The notes: a model not told the origin generated them from the letters alone. Counted from the first letter of the stretch, positions 1 to 8,742 are shown. The stretch is 64,000 nucleotides of DNA from Thermanaerovibrio velox DSM 12556 (GCF_000237825.1 NZ_CM001377.1:558001-622000); one strand, 5' to 3'. Numbers and translations are program-made.

Positions 1-1
1 C

Positions 2-820
2 GAGAAGGACCTTTTTGGGCGGGAGCTGCCGGGCAGCCTGGTTGAAAGGCAGAACGCGCTGGTGCAGTTCTTGGACCGGGGTACCCAGGGGCAGCCGGGC
101 TTCCTCTTCAAGCTCTCGGTGGCGGAGTGGGCGCTGTTCAAGAAGGTGAGCCCCGAGCGTTTCGCCGCCTCGAGGATAGAATCCCTGGAACAGGTGCTGG
201 AGGGATCCATCCAACAGGGTCCGCTTTCCATGCGGCTTGAGCGGATGATGACCAAGCTGCTGCCCGGGGGGTTGCAGTCCACCCTGGTGACGGTTCCGGC
301 GGGGCGGGTCTTCAAGGTGAACCTGCTGCAGCCCCTGTCCGCCCGATACTCCAAGCCCGGGGACCGGGTCAAACTGGAGCTGGCGGAGGACCTGTCGGTA
401 AACCAGGTTCTGGTGGCCCCCAAGGGCAGCCGGGTGATGGCGTCGGTGGAGAGCGTGGAAGGCCCTAGGAGCTTCGGACGTCCCTCAAACGTGAAGCTCT
501 CCTTCCAGGGGCTCGAGTCTTTGGGGGCCGAGACCATCCCGGTGGTGATGGGAGAGGCCTCCAAGAAGGCCACGGAGCTTGACAAGAGCCTGGTGGGCGC
601 CGCGGGGGCCAGCGTGGCGGGGCTTGCCCTGTTCGGCCCCCTGGGTATCGCGGGGGGCTTTCTGGTCCGGGGGGACGACAAGACCGTCCCCGCGGGAACC
701 CAGTTCTACCTGGAGACCGCCGGGGAGGGGCAGGTGTTCGGCTACCCCATAGCCAAGGAACTGGCCCCGCTGCTTAACAGCGGTAACAACGCAAACTCGA
801 CCGGAGGTGTTGGTAATTGA
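2..820 (+). CDS. Hypothetical protein, 5' end cut by window edge
   Basis: The reading frame is open from the first complete codon, so the true start lies outside the window; an internal GTG at 62 is not needed. The visible 272 residues have no family I can name with confidence. The middle is beta-rich, with a pattern 'VPAG..F.V.L..PLS....KPGD.V...LAED..V' that many exported bacterial proteins share, and a later 'GPLGIAGGFLVRG' segment followed by 'VPAGT.F', which looks like a Gly-rich hairpin or short membrane-associated stretch. The end overlaps the next gene by four bases (TTGA), and a clear GGAGGT lies inside its last codons. Cotranscription with the next two exported proteins suggests an envelope role; this is inference. 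Confidence 0.6.
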   Translation, partial: EKDLFGRELPGSLVERQNALVQFLDRGTQGQPGFLFKLSVAEWALFKKVSPERFAASRIESLEQVLEGSIQQGPLSMRLERMMTKLLPGGLQSTLVTVPAGRVFKVNLLQPLSARYSKPGDRVKLELAEDLSVNQVLVAPKGSRVMASVESVEGPRSFGRPSNVKLSFQGLESLGAETIPVVMGEASKKATELDKSLVGAAGASVAGLALFGPLGIAGGFLVRGDDKTVPAGTQFYLETAGEGQVFGYPIAKELAPLLNSGNNANSTGGVGN

Positions 821-1263
821 TCGGTAAGACCGTGAACAAGAAGAGGTTAGCCAAATGGCTCGTGTCGGGTGGGCTGGTCCTGGCCTTGGGGATACCCGCC
901 TTTGCCATAGACCTTGGCAGCATAATAGGGGTTGTGGGCGGGGGGTTTCTAGTGTCCGCAGTGGCGGAGCCCCTTAACAAGTTCATAAACACCATAACCT
1001 TCAACAAGGGATTGGAGAACCAGTCCTCCACTAAGGTGGTCCCCATAGTCTCCATAGGGGACGGCACAAGGATAGGGGCGGCCCAGGTTTCCGGCCCTTC
1101 CGGGGCGGTCAACAGGACCAAGGCGGTGGCCCAGCTGGAGACCAGCTTCCAGGACAAGCTCAGGGTTAAGGTGCTGATACCCATAGACTCGGAGAACCCG
1201 CTGCAGCAGTTCCGCCGGGTCCAGGGGGTAGGGGTGTCCGCCATAATAGATCTTAGGCTCTAA
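817..1263 (+). CDS. Exported hypothetical protein, 148 aa
   Basis: The TTG start overlaps the upstream stop by four bases and has a strong GGAGGT Shine-Dalgarno at 803-808. The N-terminus reads as a signal peptide: basic 'NKKRLAKW', a hydrophobic run to about residue 28, and a likely 'AFA' signal peptidase I site. The mature part starts with a Gly-rich hydrophobic stretch (IIGVVGGGFLVSAVAEPL), then a soluble alpha/beta domain ending 'QGVGVSAIIDLRL'. I do not recognise the family. It is probably periplasmic or membrane-tethered and cotranscribed with its neighbours. Confidence 0.6.
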   Translation: MIGKTVNKKRLAKWLVSGGLVLALGIPAFAIDLGSIIGVVGGGFLVSAVAEPLNKFINTITFNKGLENQSSTKVVPIVSIGDGTRIGAAQVSGPSGAVNRTKAVAQLETSFQDKLRVKVLIPIDSENPLQQFRRVQGVGVSAIIDLRL

Positions 1264-1291
1264 TCCCCCTTGGAAGCGGAGGCGTGACGTC

Positions 1292-2518
1292 TTGGCGGTG
1301 GAGAGATCGCTCCGGCAGGTCCTCGGCGTTTTGGGGGCTGCCGGAGCAGCCCTGTTCGTACTTACGGTCCTGGGATTTCCGGTAAGGCCCTGCTTCGCTG
1401 CCTCGCCGGAGGAGACGGTGGCCCTGCACCTTGACCGCTGGAGCGCCATAAGGTGGGGAAGCGACTGCGTGGTATGGCTGGTCCACTACCCGGAGGAGAT
1501 GGTCCCCGCCTGGGTTAACCTGGAGTCCAAAAGGAGGGGGCTTTCTCCAAAGGACGCCTCTGCCTACGAAAGGTCCTTCCGGGAACAGCTTAGGATGAAC
1601 ACCTCAAGGCCCTTCCTCCTCACGATTCAGGTTTTCGGAAGCCCTCTGCGGCTTGCGCCCCTTAAGGACAAACTGTCCTTGAGTTCCAAAGGGCGGGTCT
1701 TCAAACCCTCCGCTTACGACCGCCGGCTGGACCAGCCCATATCGGGTTTGGTCCAGGGGTTGGTGTTCTTCCCAAGGGAGGCTGTGCCCCCCTACAGGAT
1801 CGAGATCAAGGGAATCCTCCCCTCCCCGGTAGTCGTGGAGCTTCCATCCACGCCCTCCGGCGGGGCCGGCACTGGGGACCTCAAGGGAACCGCTTCCCCG
1901 GTGAAGCCCCAGGAGGCGTCAAGGGGATCCTCCAGGTCCTACAAGGGGGATGAGAAGGAAGGAGCCAAGGCGCCGGAGGTCAGGGTTCCCACGCCCAAAC
2001 GGACGGAAAGGCCGGTGGCGGAAGCCCCCCAGGCGGCCCCCAAGCCCCGGAAGGAGGATCTTAACCCTAGACAGGAGCCTAAGCCCTCAAAGGGCCAAGG
2101 ATCGGAAACGGTTCCGGTGCCTAAGGATGCCAAGGGGACGGAAGAATCGATTCAGTCCCATAGCGTCCCTCCGGAGCAACCTAAGGTCCAGCCCCCGAAG
2201 AAGGAGGAGCCCCAAAGGGATGACAGGAAGGCCATGGAGGAGGCCCTCAAGGCCTTCCTGGACGCCTGGCGTAGGGATGATTTAGAGGCGGCCTATGGGA
2301 TGATGTCCTCCATGGCCCGTTCACAGGGGAAGGACCAGCTGATGTCGCGCCTTGGCTCCCATCCCTTCCGTTGGGCCCTGAAAGAGGGATACAGGGTATC
2401 CATAGAGGGAGACTCCGCCAGGGTTTCGGCCACCCAGAGGTTCCTCATGGTGAAGATGATCAAGACCGAGACCTTCCGCCTGGTCGAGGAAGGGGGGCGC
2501 TACAGGGTTGACTGGTAA
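1292..2518 (+). CDS. Exported protein with Pro/Lys-rich linker and NTF2-like C-terminal domain
   Basis: TTG start eight bases after GGAGGCG. Residues 1-35 form a signal peptide or membrane anchor (VLGAAGAALFVLTVLGF, then 'CFAAS', which could also be a lipobox-like cysteine). Residues 35-180 form a globular domain of unknown type. Residues 185-310 are a low-complexity linker rich in Pro, Lys, Glu and Ser, typical of periplasm-spanning tethers. The last 95 residues (starting 'MEEALKAFLDAWRRDDLEAAYGM') have the helix-then-sheet pattern of NTF2-like/SnoaL-like domains found on lipoproteins. Function unknown. It runs straight into lptC with an 11-base overlap, so it may belong to the envelope cluster. 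Confidence 0.6.
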   Translation: MAVERSLRQVLGVLGAAGAALFVLTVLGFPVRPCFAASPEETVALHLDRWSAIRWGSDCVVWLVHYPEEMVPAWVNLESKRRGLSPKDASAYERSFREQLRMNTSRPFLLTIQVFGSPLRLAPLKDKLSLSSKGRVFKPSAYDRRLDQPISGLVQGLVFFPREAVPPYRIEIKGILPSPVVVELPSTPSGGAGTGDLKGTASPVKPQEASRGSSRSYKGDEKEGAKAPEVRVPTPKRTERPVAEAPQAAPKPRKEDLNPRQEPKPSKGQGSETVPVPKDAKGTEESIQSHSVPPEQPKVQPPKKEEPQRDDRKAMEEALKAFLDAWRRDDLEAAYGMMSSMARSQGKDQLMSRLGSHPFRWALKEGYRVSIEGDSARVSATQRFLMVKMIKTETFRLVEEGGRYRVDW

Positions 2519-3053
2519 GAGGAGACTGGTTTTATGGGTTCTCGGGGTAATCGGGGTTTCTACATTTCTTTTGTACATGGTGAGGGATCTTGGGCTTCAA
2601 AAAAGGGAGGCCCCCTCGGGCCTTAAGGCCCTTCCCGACGTGGAGGCGGAGGGGCTGTCGCTGGCGAGGACCGTCGGCGGCGTGGAGTGGAGGATGACCT
2701 CGAGGTCAGCGGTCAAGGCGGGGGGCACGATCAAGGCCAAGGGCCTTACGGTGCTCAAGGGCCCCCAGGGATCCCCTTCGGGTAAGCTTGAGGCGGAGGA
2801 GGGCTCTTACGACGAGGACCTGAACTCCGTGGAGCTCAAGGAACTTTGGGGTGTCTGGACCTTAGGGGGACGTAGGTATGAGCTCTCCGGGGATCGGGGG
2901 GTCTACAGCTTTCAAGAGGACGTCTGGCACTTCGATGGAGGAGTTCAGGTGCGCCGGGACCGCATGTCCGCCAGGGGGGACAGGGGCACGGTGGAGGGAT
3001 CCCGCCGGGTGGTCCTCGAGGGGAACGTAGAGCTTCTCATGGAGGTGAGGTAG
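2508..3053 (+). CDS. lptC: LptC-like LPS export protein
   Basis: Bitopic inner-membrane protein of the Lpt system, which in other diderms passes LPS from the LptBFG transporter to periplasmic LptA. One N-terminal membrane segment (residues 7-24) is followed by a periplasmic beta-jellyroll region with the repeating 'AEEGSYDEDLNSVELKE', 'DRGVYSFQEDVWHFDGGV' and 'ARGDRGTVEGSRRVVLEGNV' pattern of OstA/LptA/LptC folds. 181 residues is normal for the family. The start is TTG, overlapping the previous gene by 11 bases; the lptD-like gene follows at once. The LptC call rests on fold pattern and synteny rather than strong sequence identity. Confidence 0.75.
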   Translation: MTGKRRLVLWVLGVIGVSTFLLYMVRDLGLQKREAPSGLKALPDVEAEGLSLARTVGGVEWRMTSRSAVKAGGTIKAKGLTVLKGPQGSPSGKLEAEEGSYDEDLNSVELKELWGVWTLGGRRYELSGDRGVYSFQEDVWHFDGGVQVRRDRMSARGDRGTVEGSRRVVLEGNVELLMEVR

Positions 3054-4838
3054 TTGTTCCATCGAAATCCGCATCCCCCCAAGGGGCATCTAGGACCTAA
3101 GCTGCGGTTCCTGTCGGGGGTTATCGTGCTGTTGATGGTTTCCCTTTTGGGCTTGCCGTCCCCCCTTGGGGCCGCTCAAGAGGTCCAGGAGGCTAGGCTT
3201 ACGGCGGATCAGGTGGTCTATCAGGAGGATACCGGGGTTGCCACCGCCGCGGGCAATGCTCGTCTGACCCATGGAGACCTTAGGCTCTTCGCGGAGAACA
3301 TAGTTTACGATGCTCAGGCGAGCCGGGTGGAGGCCTGGTCCCCCGGCGGAGAGGTGGTGGTGATGTCCAAGGGCAGGCGGCTCAACGGCCTTCGACTGGT
3401 CTACCGTTTGGATGACCGCCTCGGGGTGCTCACCTCGGCTCACGGTGAGGATCATGGGATCTTCATAAGGGGTGCCGACTTGGAGTTCATGCCATTGGAT
3501 GAGGCGGTGTCCCGGGGGCTTGTTTCCCGAAGGGCGGCTCTGGGTATCCGCGGTAATAAGAACCCCGATGATACAAAAGATGCGGCGGTGTGGAAGGACG
3601 TGTCCGCCACCACATGTGAACTGCCCAACCCCCATTACGTTCTCAAGGCGAAACAGGTGGTGGTCATTCCCGGGAGGTCCACGGTTATAAGGAAGCCCCA
3701 GGTTTACCTGGGGGGGAGGCTCCTTTTCAGCTACCCCTTCGACTACGTGGTGAGGGACCGGAGGTCTAAGGGGGAGCGGCAGGACTCCTTTGTCCCCTTC
3801 GTCAAGTACGATTCAACCAAGGGGGTGGGGATGGGCATCTCCGGGCCCCTGGTGGGGGAGGGGCTGGACCTATCCATGGGTCTCATGGGTTGGACGAAGG
3901 TCTCCCCGGAGGGCTGGATGGAGTTAAACTATCAGCTTTCGGATTGGGGGGCGGTCTTCGGCCGGGTGGACCGGGTTTACGACACCACCATGGAGGAGAC
4001 CCTCTGGCGCCCCAAGTGGGGTGTCCGATGGGCCCTTGGAGACTTCTCCGGTTCGGCGGTTTGGTCCCAGCGGGAGCTCCTTAAGGTTGAGAAGACCCTG
4101 GGACGCAATGATACTTACTTCCTCTACCGGGAGCCGGAGGTCTCCTTGTACGGTCCCTGGGTAAGGGCTGGAAGTGGGAATATGATGTGGCGGCTCGGGG
4201 CCCTTTACGGCCGATACGAGGAGAGCCTAAAGGACTTCGAGAGGAAGTCCCTCTCCGGTGAACTGGCATGGTCCGGACTTGGAGGGGGTGTAAAGCCTAG
4301 GTTTTACTTGTCCCAGCTGTACCACGCCTACAGCGGGGGGGATCATCAGAGCACTACCTACGGCGAGGTCGGCATGGATTGGCGGATCGGTGGGGTCGAC
4401 ATGTCCACCGTCTACGCCAGGCGCTGGGTATCCGGATCCTCCCCCATGGAGTGGGACCGCTACTCCGAGGCGGAGAACCTTTATCACACCGCTTCGTTCT
4501 ACCTTGGGGACCCCAAGGGGGACTACAACTGGCGGGTTTCCTTGCAGGCGGGCTATGACCTAAGGGCCTCTTCCCTGGCCCGCATGGTTTACACCGTGTC
4601 GTACAAGCACCACTGCCTGGTGTGGGATCTGGTGCTTAAGGACAACCGTGCCGACGGGGACCGGTGGTTTGGGTTAAACCTTAGGCTCAAGGATGCTCCC
4701 ATCAGGACATTTGAGGACAGTTCGTACTACGAGCCCATGGTGCAGCGGTTCGACGAGATCTACGAGTCTCCGTCCCCGGCATCGAAGGACGTGGGTGATG
4801 GGGACGGTGCATCTGGTGATGACCTGCCGGCAAGGTGA
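3054..4838 (+). CDS. lptD: LptD-like LPS-assembly outer-membrane protein
   Basis: LptD forms the outer-membrane barrel that inserts LPS into the outer leaflet. The 594-residue product has a signal peptide (basic start, hydrophobic 'VIVLLMVSLLGL', cleavage near 'LGAAQ'), an N-terminal OstA-type jellyroll (residues 48-150: LTADQVVYQEDTGVATAAGN), then a long region of alternating polar and aromatic strands consistent with a beta-barrel (Gly/Tyr/Trp-rich, residues 230-560). It is shorter than proteobacterial LptD (about 780 residues), and I do not see the conserved disulphide cysteine pairs. TTG start immediately after the lptC stop, with GGAGGTGAGG upstream. No bam or lptE gene is visible nearby. 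Confidence 0.75.
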   Translation: MFHRNPHPPKGHLGPKLRFLSGVIVLLMVSLLGLPSPLGAAQEVQEARLTADQVVYQEDTGVATAAGNARLTHGDLRLFAENIVYDAQASRVEAWSPGGEVVVMSKGRRLNGLRLVYRLDDRLGVLTSAHGEDHGIFIRGADLEFMPLDEAVSRGLVSRRAALGIRGNKNPDDTKDAAVWKDVSATTCELPNPHYVLKAKQVVVIPGRSTVIRKPQVYLGGRLLFSYPFDYVVRDRRSKGERQDSFVPFVKYDSTKGVGMGISGPLVGEGLDLSMGLMGWTKVSPEGWMELNYQLSDWGAVFGRVDRVYDTTMEETLWRPKWGVRWALGDFSGSAVWSQRELLKVEKTLGRNDTYFLYREPEVSLYGPWVRAGSGNMMWRLGALYGRYEESLKDFERKSLSGELAWSGLGGGVKPRFYLSQLYHAYSGGDHQSTTYGEVGMDWRIGGVDMSTVYARRWVSGSSPMEWDRYSEAENLYHTASFYLGDPKGDYNWRVSLQAGYDLRASSLARMVYTVSYKHHCLVWDLVLKDNRADGDRWFGLNLRLKDAPIRTFEDSSYYEPMVQRFDEIYESPSPASKDVGDGDGASGDDLPAR

Positions 4839-4876
4839 GGATTTAGGTTGCTCTTTGAAAGGACAGTGAGATCGGA

Positions 4877-5806
4877 TTGAAGGTTTTGGTGGCTTATGGT
4901 GGGGACAGCCCCGAGAGGGAGGTATCCCTGCGCTCCGGGGAGGCGGTTGCCGGGGCCCTTCGTGGTCTTGGCTGGTCGGTGGAGGCTTTTGATGCCCCGT
5001 CCCCACTTGCGGTGGCCCGTAGGGCAGAGGAGACCGGGGTGGATATGGTGTTCGTGGCCCTTCACGGCGGGTGGGGAGAGGACGGTACCCTCCAGTGCTT
5101 GCTGGAGGCCCACGGGATCCCCTACACGGGGCCCAGGTGGGGGGCCTGCTGGGCCTGCATGGACAAGGATGTCACGAGGGCGGTGTTGGAGTCCCGGGGG
5201 GTTCTGGTGCCTCCAGGGGTCGTGGTCGACGATGGACGCTGCCCCGGGGACCTGCTTGGCGACGCCCTTGAGCGGTGGGGCAGGATAGTGGTTAAACCCT
5301 GCCGATGCGGCAGCACCGTGGGGATAGGCATCGTGGATAACCCCGGCGACCTTGGCGGGGCCCTCCAAGAGGCCGTGCGATACGACCGTAAGGTGGTGGC
5401 GGAGAGGTTCATAGCAGGACGGGAGCTCACAGTGGCGGTCTTCGATGGTGAGGATGGGGTCTTCGCCCTGCCTCCGGTGGAGATAAGGCCGGTTGGGGGC
5501 TTTTACGATTACAACAGCAAGTATACCCCCGGCATGACCGAGTACTTATGTCCTGCCCCGTTGACCCATGAGGAGCTTAAGGAGGTATCCGATGCGGCTG
5601 TGAGGGCCTATGTTGCCATGGGGTGTTCGGTATACTCCAGGGTGGATCTGAGGTTGGAGGAGGGAACGTGCCGGGCCTACGTGCTGGAGGTCAACACCGC
5701 GCCGGGCATGACCGCCACCAGCCTGGTGCCAAAGGCGGCAAAGGCCTTCGGATGGTCCTTCGAGGAGATGCTGCGCCGTATATGCGAGACATCCCTTAGG
5801 CTGTAG
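4877..5806 (+). CDS. ddl: D-alanine--D-alanine ligase
   Basis: ATP-grasp enzyme that makes D-Ala-D-Ala for peptidoglycan precursors. Visible motifs: 'GGDSPEREVSLRSG' at the N-terminus, 'LHGGWGEDGTLQ' (residues 61-72), 'GIPYTG', the ATP-binding 'VVKPCRCGSTVGI', 'ERFIAGRELTVAV' and the metal-binding C-terminal 'LEVNTAPGMTATSLVPKAA'. 309 residues matches the family. TTG start at 4877; the upstream Shine-Dalgarno is weak. A 38-base gap separates it from the lptD-like gene. A hairpin at 5847-5883 follows. Confidence 0.95.
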   Translation: MKVLVAYGGDSPEREVSLRSGEAVAGALRGLGWSVEAFDAPSPLAVARRAEETGVDMVFVALHGGWGEDGTLQCLLEAHGIPYTGPRWGACWACMDKDVTRAVLESRGVLVPPGVVVDDGRCPGDLLGDALERWGRIVVKPCRCGSTVGIGIVDNPGDLGGALQEAVRYDRKVVAERFIAGRELTVAVFDGEDGVFALPPVEIRPVGGFYDYNSKYTPGMTEYLCPAPLTHEELKEVSDAAVRAYVAMGCSVYSRVDLRLEEGTCRAYVLEVNTAPGMTATSLVPKAAKAFGWSFEEMLRRICETSLRL

Positions 5807-5846
5807 GGCCTGTGAGGCGGGTTTTCACTGGCCTTTAGGAGGGAGG

Positions 5847-5890
5847 AAGCGGACCGAGCCCCCCGGTAGGGTTCCGTCCGCTTCACATCT
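5847..5890 (+). terminator. Possible terminator after ddl
   Basis: Inverted repeat AAGCGGAC (5847-5854) / GTCCGCTT (5876-5883), continued inward after one mismatch by GAGCC/GGTTC. Only a weak T-rich tail follows, so termination may be inefficient. Confidence 0.5.
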
Positions 5891-6043
5891 TTAGGAGGCC
5901 TTTTCAGGTGGTCTTCGAGGGTTTCCCAGGTTTTAAGGGGAGCCCTCACCCCTTTGCCCTCTTGGACTGCTCGCCGGGTTTGCCTTGTGGGGTAAACGCT
6001 GCGGGTGTGAACACAGTACTCGCCGGGGCACCGCAGCTTCAAG

Positions 6044-6062
6044 CTCGTTGGAAGCTTGGCGG
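6044..6062 (-). terminator. Weak hairpin downstream of the transporter gene
   Basis: Just beyond the minus-strand stop an AGCTTC/GAAGCT inverted repeat with a ten-base loop could form. There is no strong T-tract, so it is a weak terminator candidate. Confidence 0.3.
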
Positions 6063-6066
6063 ACGT

Positions 6067-7341
6067 CTACCAGTAATAGCGGATCAGCACGTAAGCGGAG
6101 GAGATCAAAAGGGTCAGGGCTGACACCGGGATGCCGGCCTTTAAAAAGCCCGTGAACGTGATGTTGCATCCGCTCCGCTGGGCGATCCTGGCGGTGACTA
6201 TGTTTGCCGATGCCCCAACCAGGGTGCTGTTCCCCCCAAGGCACGAGCCAAGTGCCAAAGACCACCAGAGGGGTGTTATGTTAGTCCCGGTGAAGTGGGC
6301 CAGGTCCCGGACCATTGGTATCATGGCCGCCGCGTAGGGCACGTTGTCCACCACTCCGGATATGACGCCGGATCCCCATATGATAACCATGGATACGACC
6401 CTTGGGTTATTGCCTAGCTGGTTGACCATTAGCCTGGCGCCCTTGGAGATTATGCCCAGGTGGTCCACGGTCCCCACCAGCATGAAGAGGGCGGAGAAGA
6501 AGACCAGGGTCACCCAGTCCACCTCGTGCATGATCAGCTCCTCCACGTCGACCTTGCAGGTGATAAGGGCCGCTGCGGCGCCGGTGAGGGCTATGGTGGC
6601 CGCCTCCAGGTGCAGCGCATGATGAAGGAGGAAGGCCCCCATGACCATGGCCAGTATCACAAGGACCCTGGGGGTTATTACCGGGTCCAGCCGTTGACGC
6701 CCCTGGTCGAAGTTTACGGAGCTCCTGGGGGAGTCCGACAGGTCCTTTCGGTAGATGATTATCACGGTCAGGATGGACGCCGCGAGGGATACGGCGCTCG
6801 GTATCGCCATGTTGGCTATGAAGTCGTTGAAACTGAGCTTTGCGGCGGAACCTATTAGGATGTTTGGAGGATCTCCTATGAGGGTGGCGGCGCCGCCTAT
6901 GTTGGAGGCGAATATCATTGACAGGGCGAAGGGCATGGGGTTGAGGTCCAATACGTCACACACCGCCATCACAATGGGACCGGTTATCAGGACCGTGGTC
7001 ACGTTGTCCAGGAACGATGACACCACCGCGGTTAGAACCGACAGCAGCACGATGAGCTTCAAAGGGCTTCCGGAGCTCAGCGATATGGCCTTAACCGCCG
7101 CGAGCTCTATTAGACCGGTCTTCTTGACCACCCCCACCAGGATCATCATCCCCATGAGGAGCCCTATGGTATTGAAGTCTATGAATGAAAAGGCCTGCTC
7201 CTGATCCACCAGGCGGAGCAACAGGACCGCGCAGATGCCTCCCATGGCGGCTGCAACCCGGTCCAGCTTTTCCGAAACGATGAGCCCGTAGGTGGCTGTA
7301 AACACCAGGAGCCCTATCCACTGCGGATTACCCATCTCCAT
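6067..7341 (-). CDS. ArsB/NhaD-superfamily ion transporter
   Basis: Integral membrane protein of 424 residues with about 10-12 hydrophobic segments. The repeated re-entrant motifs of the ArsB/NhaD ion-transporter superfamily are visible: 'SSFLDNVTTVLITGPI' with 'ASNIGGAATLIGDPPNILIG' in the first half, and 'SGVVDNVPYAAAMIP' with 'GSCLGGNSTLVGASANIV' in the second. These inverted repeats carry the substrate site in this fold. The substrate could be Na+/H+, arsenite or a dicarboxylate and cannot be settled from sequence; no ars or cit gene is adjacent. ATG start with AAGGGG upstream. It stands alone on the minus strand, in the same direction as greA. Confidence 0.85.
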   Translation of the reverse strand: MEMGNPQWIGLLVFTATYGLIVSEKLDRVAAAMGGICAVLLLRLVDQEQAFSFIDFNTIGLLMGMMILVGVVKKTGLIELAAVKAISLSSGSPLKLIVLLSVLTAVVSSFLDNVTTVLITGPIVMAVCDVLDLNPMPFALSMIFASNIGGAATLIGDPPNILIGSAAKLSFNDFIANMAIPSAVSLAASILTVIIIYRKDLSDSPRSSVNFDQGRQRLDPVITPRVLVILAMVMGAFLLHHALHLEAATIALTGAAAALITCKVDVEELIMHEVDWVTLVFFSALFMLVGTVDHLGIISKGARLMVNQLGNNPRVVSMVIIWGSGVISGVVDNVPYAAAMIPMVRDLAHFTGTNITPLWWSLALGSCLGGNSTLVGASANIVTARIAQRSGCNITFTGFLKAGIPVSALTLLISSAYVLIRYYW

Positions 7342-7482
7342 CCGAACTCACCCCTTGATATTTTGGGTAACTGGATCACCGCACGAAGACGATTTTCGCG
7401 TCTTTCCCGAAGCCGCATTCCCCAAGGGCCGATGAGAAGATGAGAAAGAGTGAACAGCGTTGGTGTTTGATGATGATCAAGC

Positions 7483-7507
7483 AAAAAAGGACCCGCTTGG
7501 GGCCCTT
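7483..7507 (-). terminator. Rho-independent terminator of greA
   Basis: Read on the minus strand: AAGGGCCC, loop CAAGC, GGGTCCTT (one G-T wobble), then a run of T. It lies about 30 bases past the greA stop codon. Confidence 0.85.
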
Positions 7508-7535
7508 CATCGGTCCTGATCTGGGCTATCGCCCA

Positions 7536-8030
7536 TTACTCTATTGATATATCCTCTATCTTGAGATGTCTTGTCCCCTTGGGAACCCTTACCAGCACGT
7601 CCTCCCCTGCGGACTTGCCTATTATGGCCTTGCCCACCGGGCTCTGGGCGGATATCCTGTTGGCCTTTGGATCCGCCTCCTCGGACCCCACCAGCACGTA
7701 GGTGAAGGTTTGGTTCGTGTCCAGGTCCCTCAAAACCACCTTGGTGCCGAGGCTCACGATGCTGGTGTCTATGTCGGAGGCCTCCACCACCTTGGCCTTG
7801 CTCAGCTGGTACTCAAGCCACATGATGCGGCTCTCTAGCTTCTCCTGCTCCTCCTTGGCGGCGTGGTACTCCGCGTTCTCGCTCAAATCCCCGAAGGCCC
7901 TCGCTTCCTCCAGCTTGGAGGCTATCTCAGACCTGCCGTCTCCCCTTAGGGAGGCCAACTCCTGCTTTAGCTTCTCATAACCCTCACGGGTCATTATCAC
8001 CTGATCCTCGCTGGAACGCTGAATGGCCAT
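7536..8030 (-). CDS. greA: Transcription elongation factor GreA
   Basis: GreA rescues backtracked RNA polymerase by stimulating transcript cleavage. The 164-residue product has the N-terminal coiled coil with tip acidic residues ('ARAFGDLSENAEYHAAKEEQ', the family hallmark) and the C-terminal FKBP-like domain ('GTKVVLRDL', 'ISAQSPVGKAIIGKSAGEDVLVRVP'). The frame is open further upstream to 8108, but the ATG at 8030 has a near-perfect GGAGGT seven bases before it and gives the normal family length, so it is chosen. Monocistronic on the minus strand, with its own terminator. Confidence 0.95.
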   Translation of the reverse strand: MAIQRSSEDQVIMTREGYEKLKQELASLRGDGRSEIASKLEEARAFGDLSENAEYHAAKEEQEKLESRIMWLEYQLSKAKVVEASDIDTSIVSLGTKVVLRDLDTNQTFTYVLVGSEEADPKANRISAQSPVGKAIIGKSAGEDVLVRVPKGTRHLKIEDISIE

Positions 8031-8346
8031 AAACCATACCTCCGAAGACTCTTCATGTTGTTTTTCCCCTAGGGACCTTCCTCGCCCTAAGGGCGATTCC
8101 GTATCCATCAGACGCTGAAATATACCATAAGCTGGTTCCTTTTAAAAGCCCTTGCAGGATAAATTGTCTCCTCCCGGGGCCCCTCTCCAATCTTAGCTTT
8201 ATAACGCGGGGGGTCTACCGGTACCGTACCGCCTGCTCCTTGTGCTCCCTTTTCCCCTTACCCAGTGTGCCGGCGGATGGGCCCAGGAGTTTTCACCCCT
8301 GAGGTCATCTGGGGGTGCCTCAAGAGGGATGTTGTTCGTAAGGCCG
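8031..8346. other. Intergenic region between greA and the thr operon promoter
   Basis: Divergent upstream region. The greA promoter must lie here on the minus strand; an AT-rich patch near 8125-8150 (reading TATGGTATATTT on the minus strand) is the best -10 candidate but has no convincing -35. No gene or RNA is recognised between 8155 and 8346. Confidence 0.4.
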
Positions 8347-8375
8347 TTGACAAGGAGGGCCGCATATTGTATAAA
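8347..8375 (+). promoter_or_regulatory. Consensus sigma-70 promoter of the thr operon
   Basis: TTGACA at 8347-8352 (perfect -35), a 17-base spacer, and TATAAA at 8370-8375 (5/6 match to the -10). Transcription would start near 8382, about 60 bases before the T-box Stem I. This is among the best promoter matches in the window. Confidence 0.85.
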
Positions 8376-8434
8376 ACCTCCCAATTTAAGGTCCTGTGGG
8401 CATATGGGATCCACAGATGAATAGCTAACGCCAT

Positions 8435-8716
8435 GAAGGGAAGAGTACCAGCGTTCAACCGCCCCAGAGAGGGATCCTCATGGGCTGGGAGGGATCCTGC
8501 GGTTTCGTTGGGAAGACCGTCCCGGAGCGGGCGCCGAGAAAACTCCGCGGTGTTCGTGCCTGGTGTCATGGGTGCGGATTTCTTGGGGTGCAAGGCGCAC
8601 GGATGCCCCACGAAAGAGGGCTTTGAGGGCCCCAGCCGACCTCGGCAGCTGCTGAGGGGCTTGGGGAACTGGAGTGGAACCGCGGCGGCCCCGTCTCCTG
8701 ACGACGGGGCCGCCTT
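8435..8716 (+). promoter_or_regulatory. T-box riboswitch, threonine specific
   Basis: tRNA-sensing leader that permits transcription of thrC-thrB-lysC-asd when tRNA-Thr is uncharged. Seen: a specifier loop between GGGA/TCCC (8438-8441/8520-8523) and CAGCG/CGTTG stems, with AGTA (8444-8447) on the 5' side and GAA then ACC (Thr codon, 8516-8518) on the 3' side; AGAGAGGGATCC in the upper part of Stem I; and the T-box core GGAGTGGAACCGCGG at 8671-8685. The bulge TGGA would pair with an NCCA-ending tRNA whose discriminator is U, as expected for many tRNA-Thr. The leader ends in a terminator hairpin, listed separately. Confidence 0.9.
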
Positions 8717-8718
8717 GC
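8684..8718 (+). terminator. T-box terminator/attenuator hairpin
   Basis: GGCGGCCCCGTC (8684-8695) and GACGGGGCCGCC (8703-8714) form a perfect 12-bp stem with a seven-base loop, followed by TTGCTC. The 5' arm overlaps the end of the T-box core, so antiterminator and terminator exclude each other. Because of this hairpin, the longer reading frame that opens at 8674 cannot be the real thrC start. Confidence 0.9.
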
Positions 8719-8742
8719 TCATACCTAGAGGGGGTGGCTTCT

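Noticed and set aside
7386-7404. AAGACG/CGTCTT inverted repeat upstream of the transporter
   Set aside because: Short stem with no T-tract or known operator pattern; insufficient to call a site.
8674-8742. Upstream in-frame extension of thrC
   Set aside because: It runs through the T-box core and terminator hairpin, so it is leader RNA, not coding sequence.
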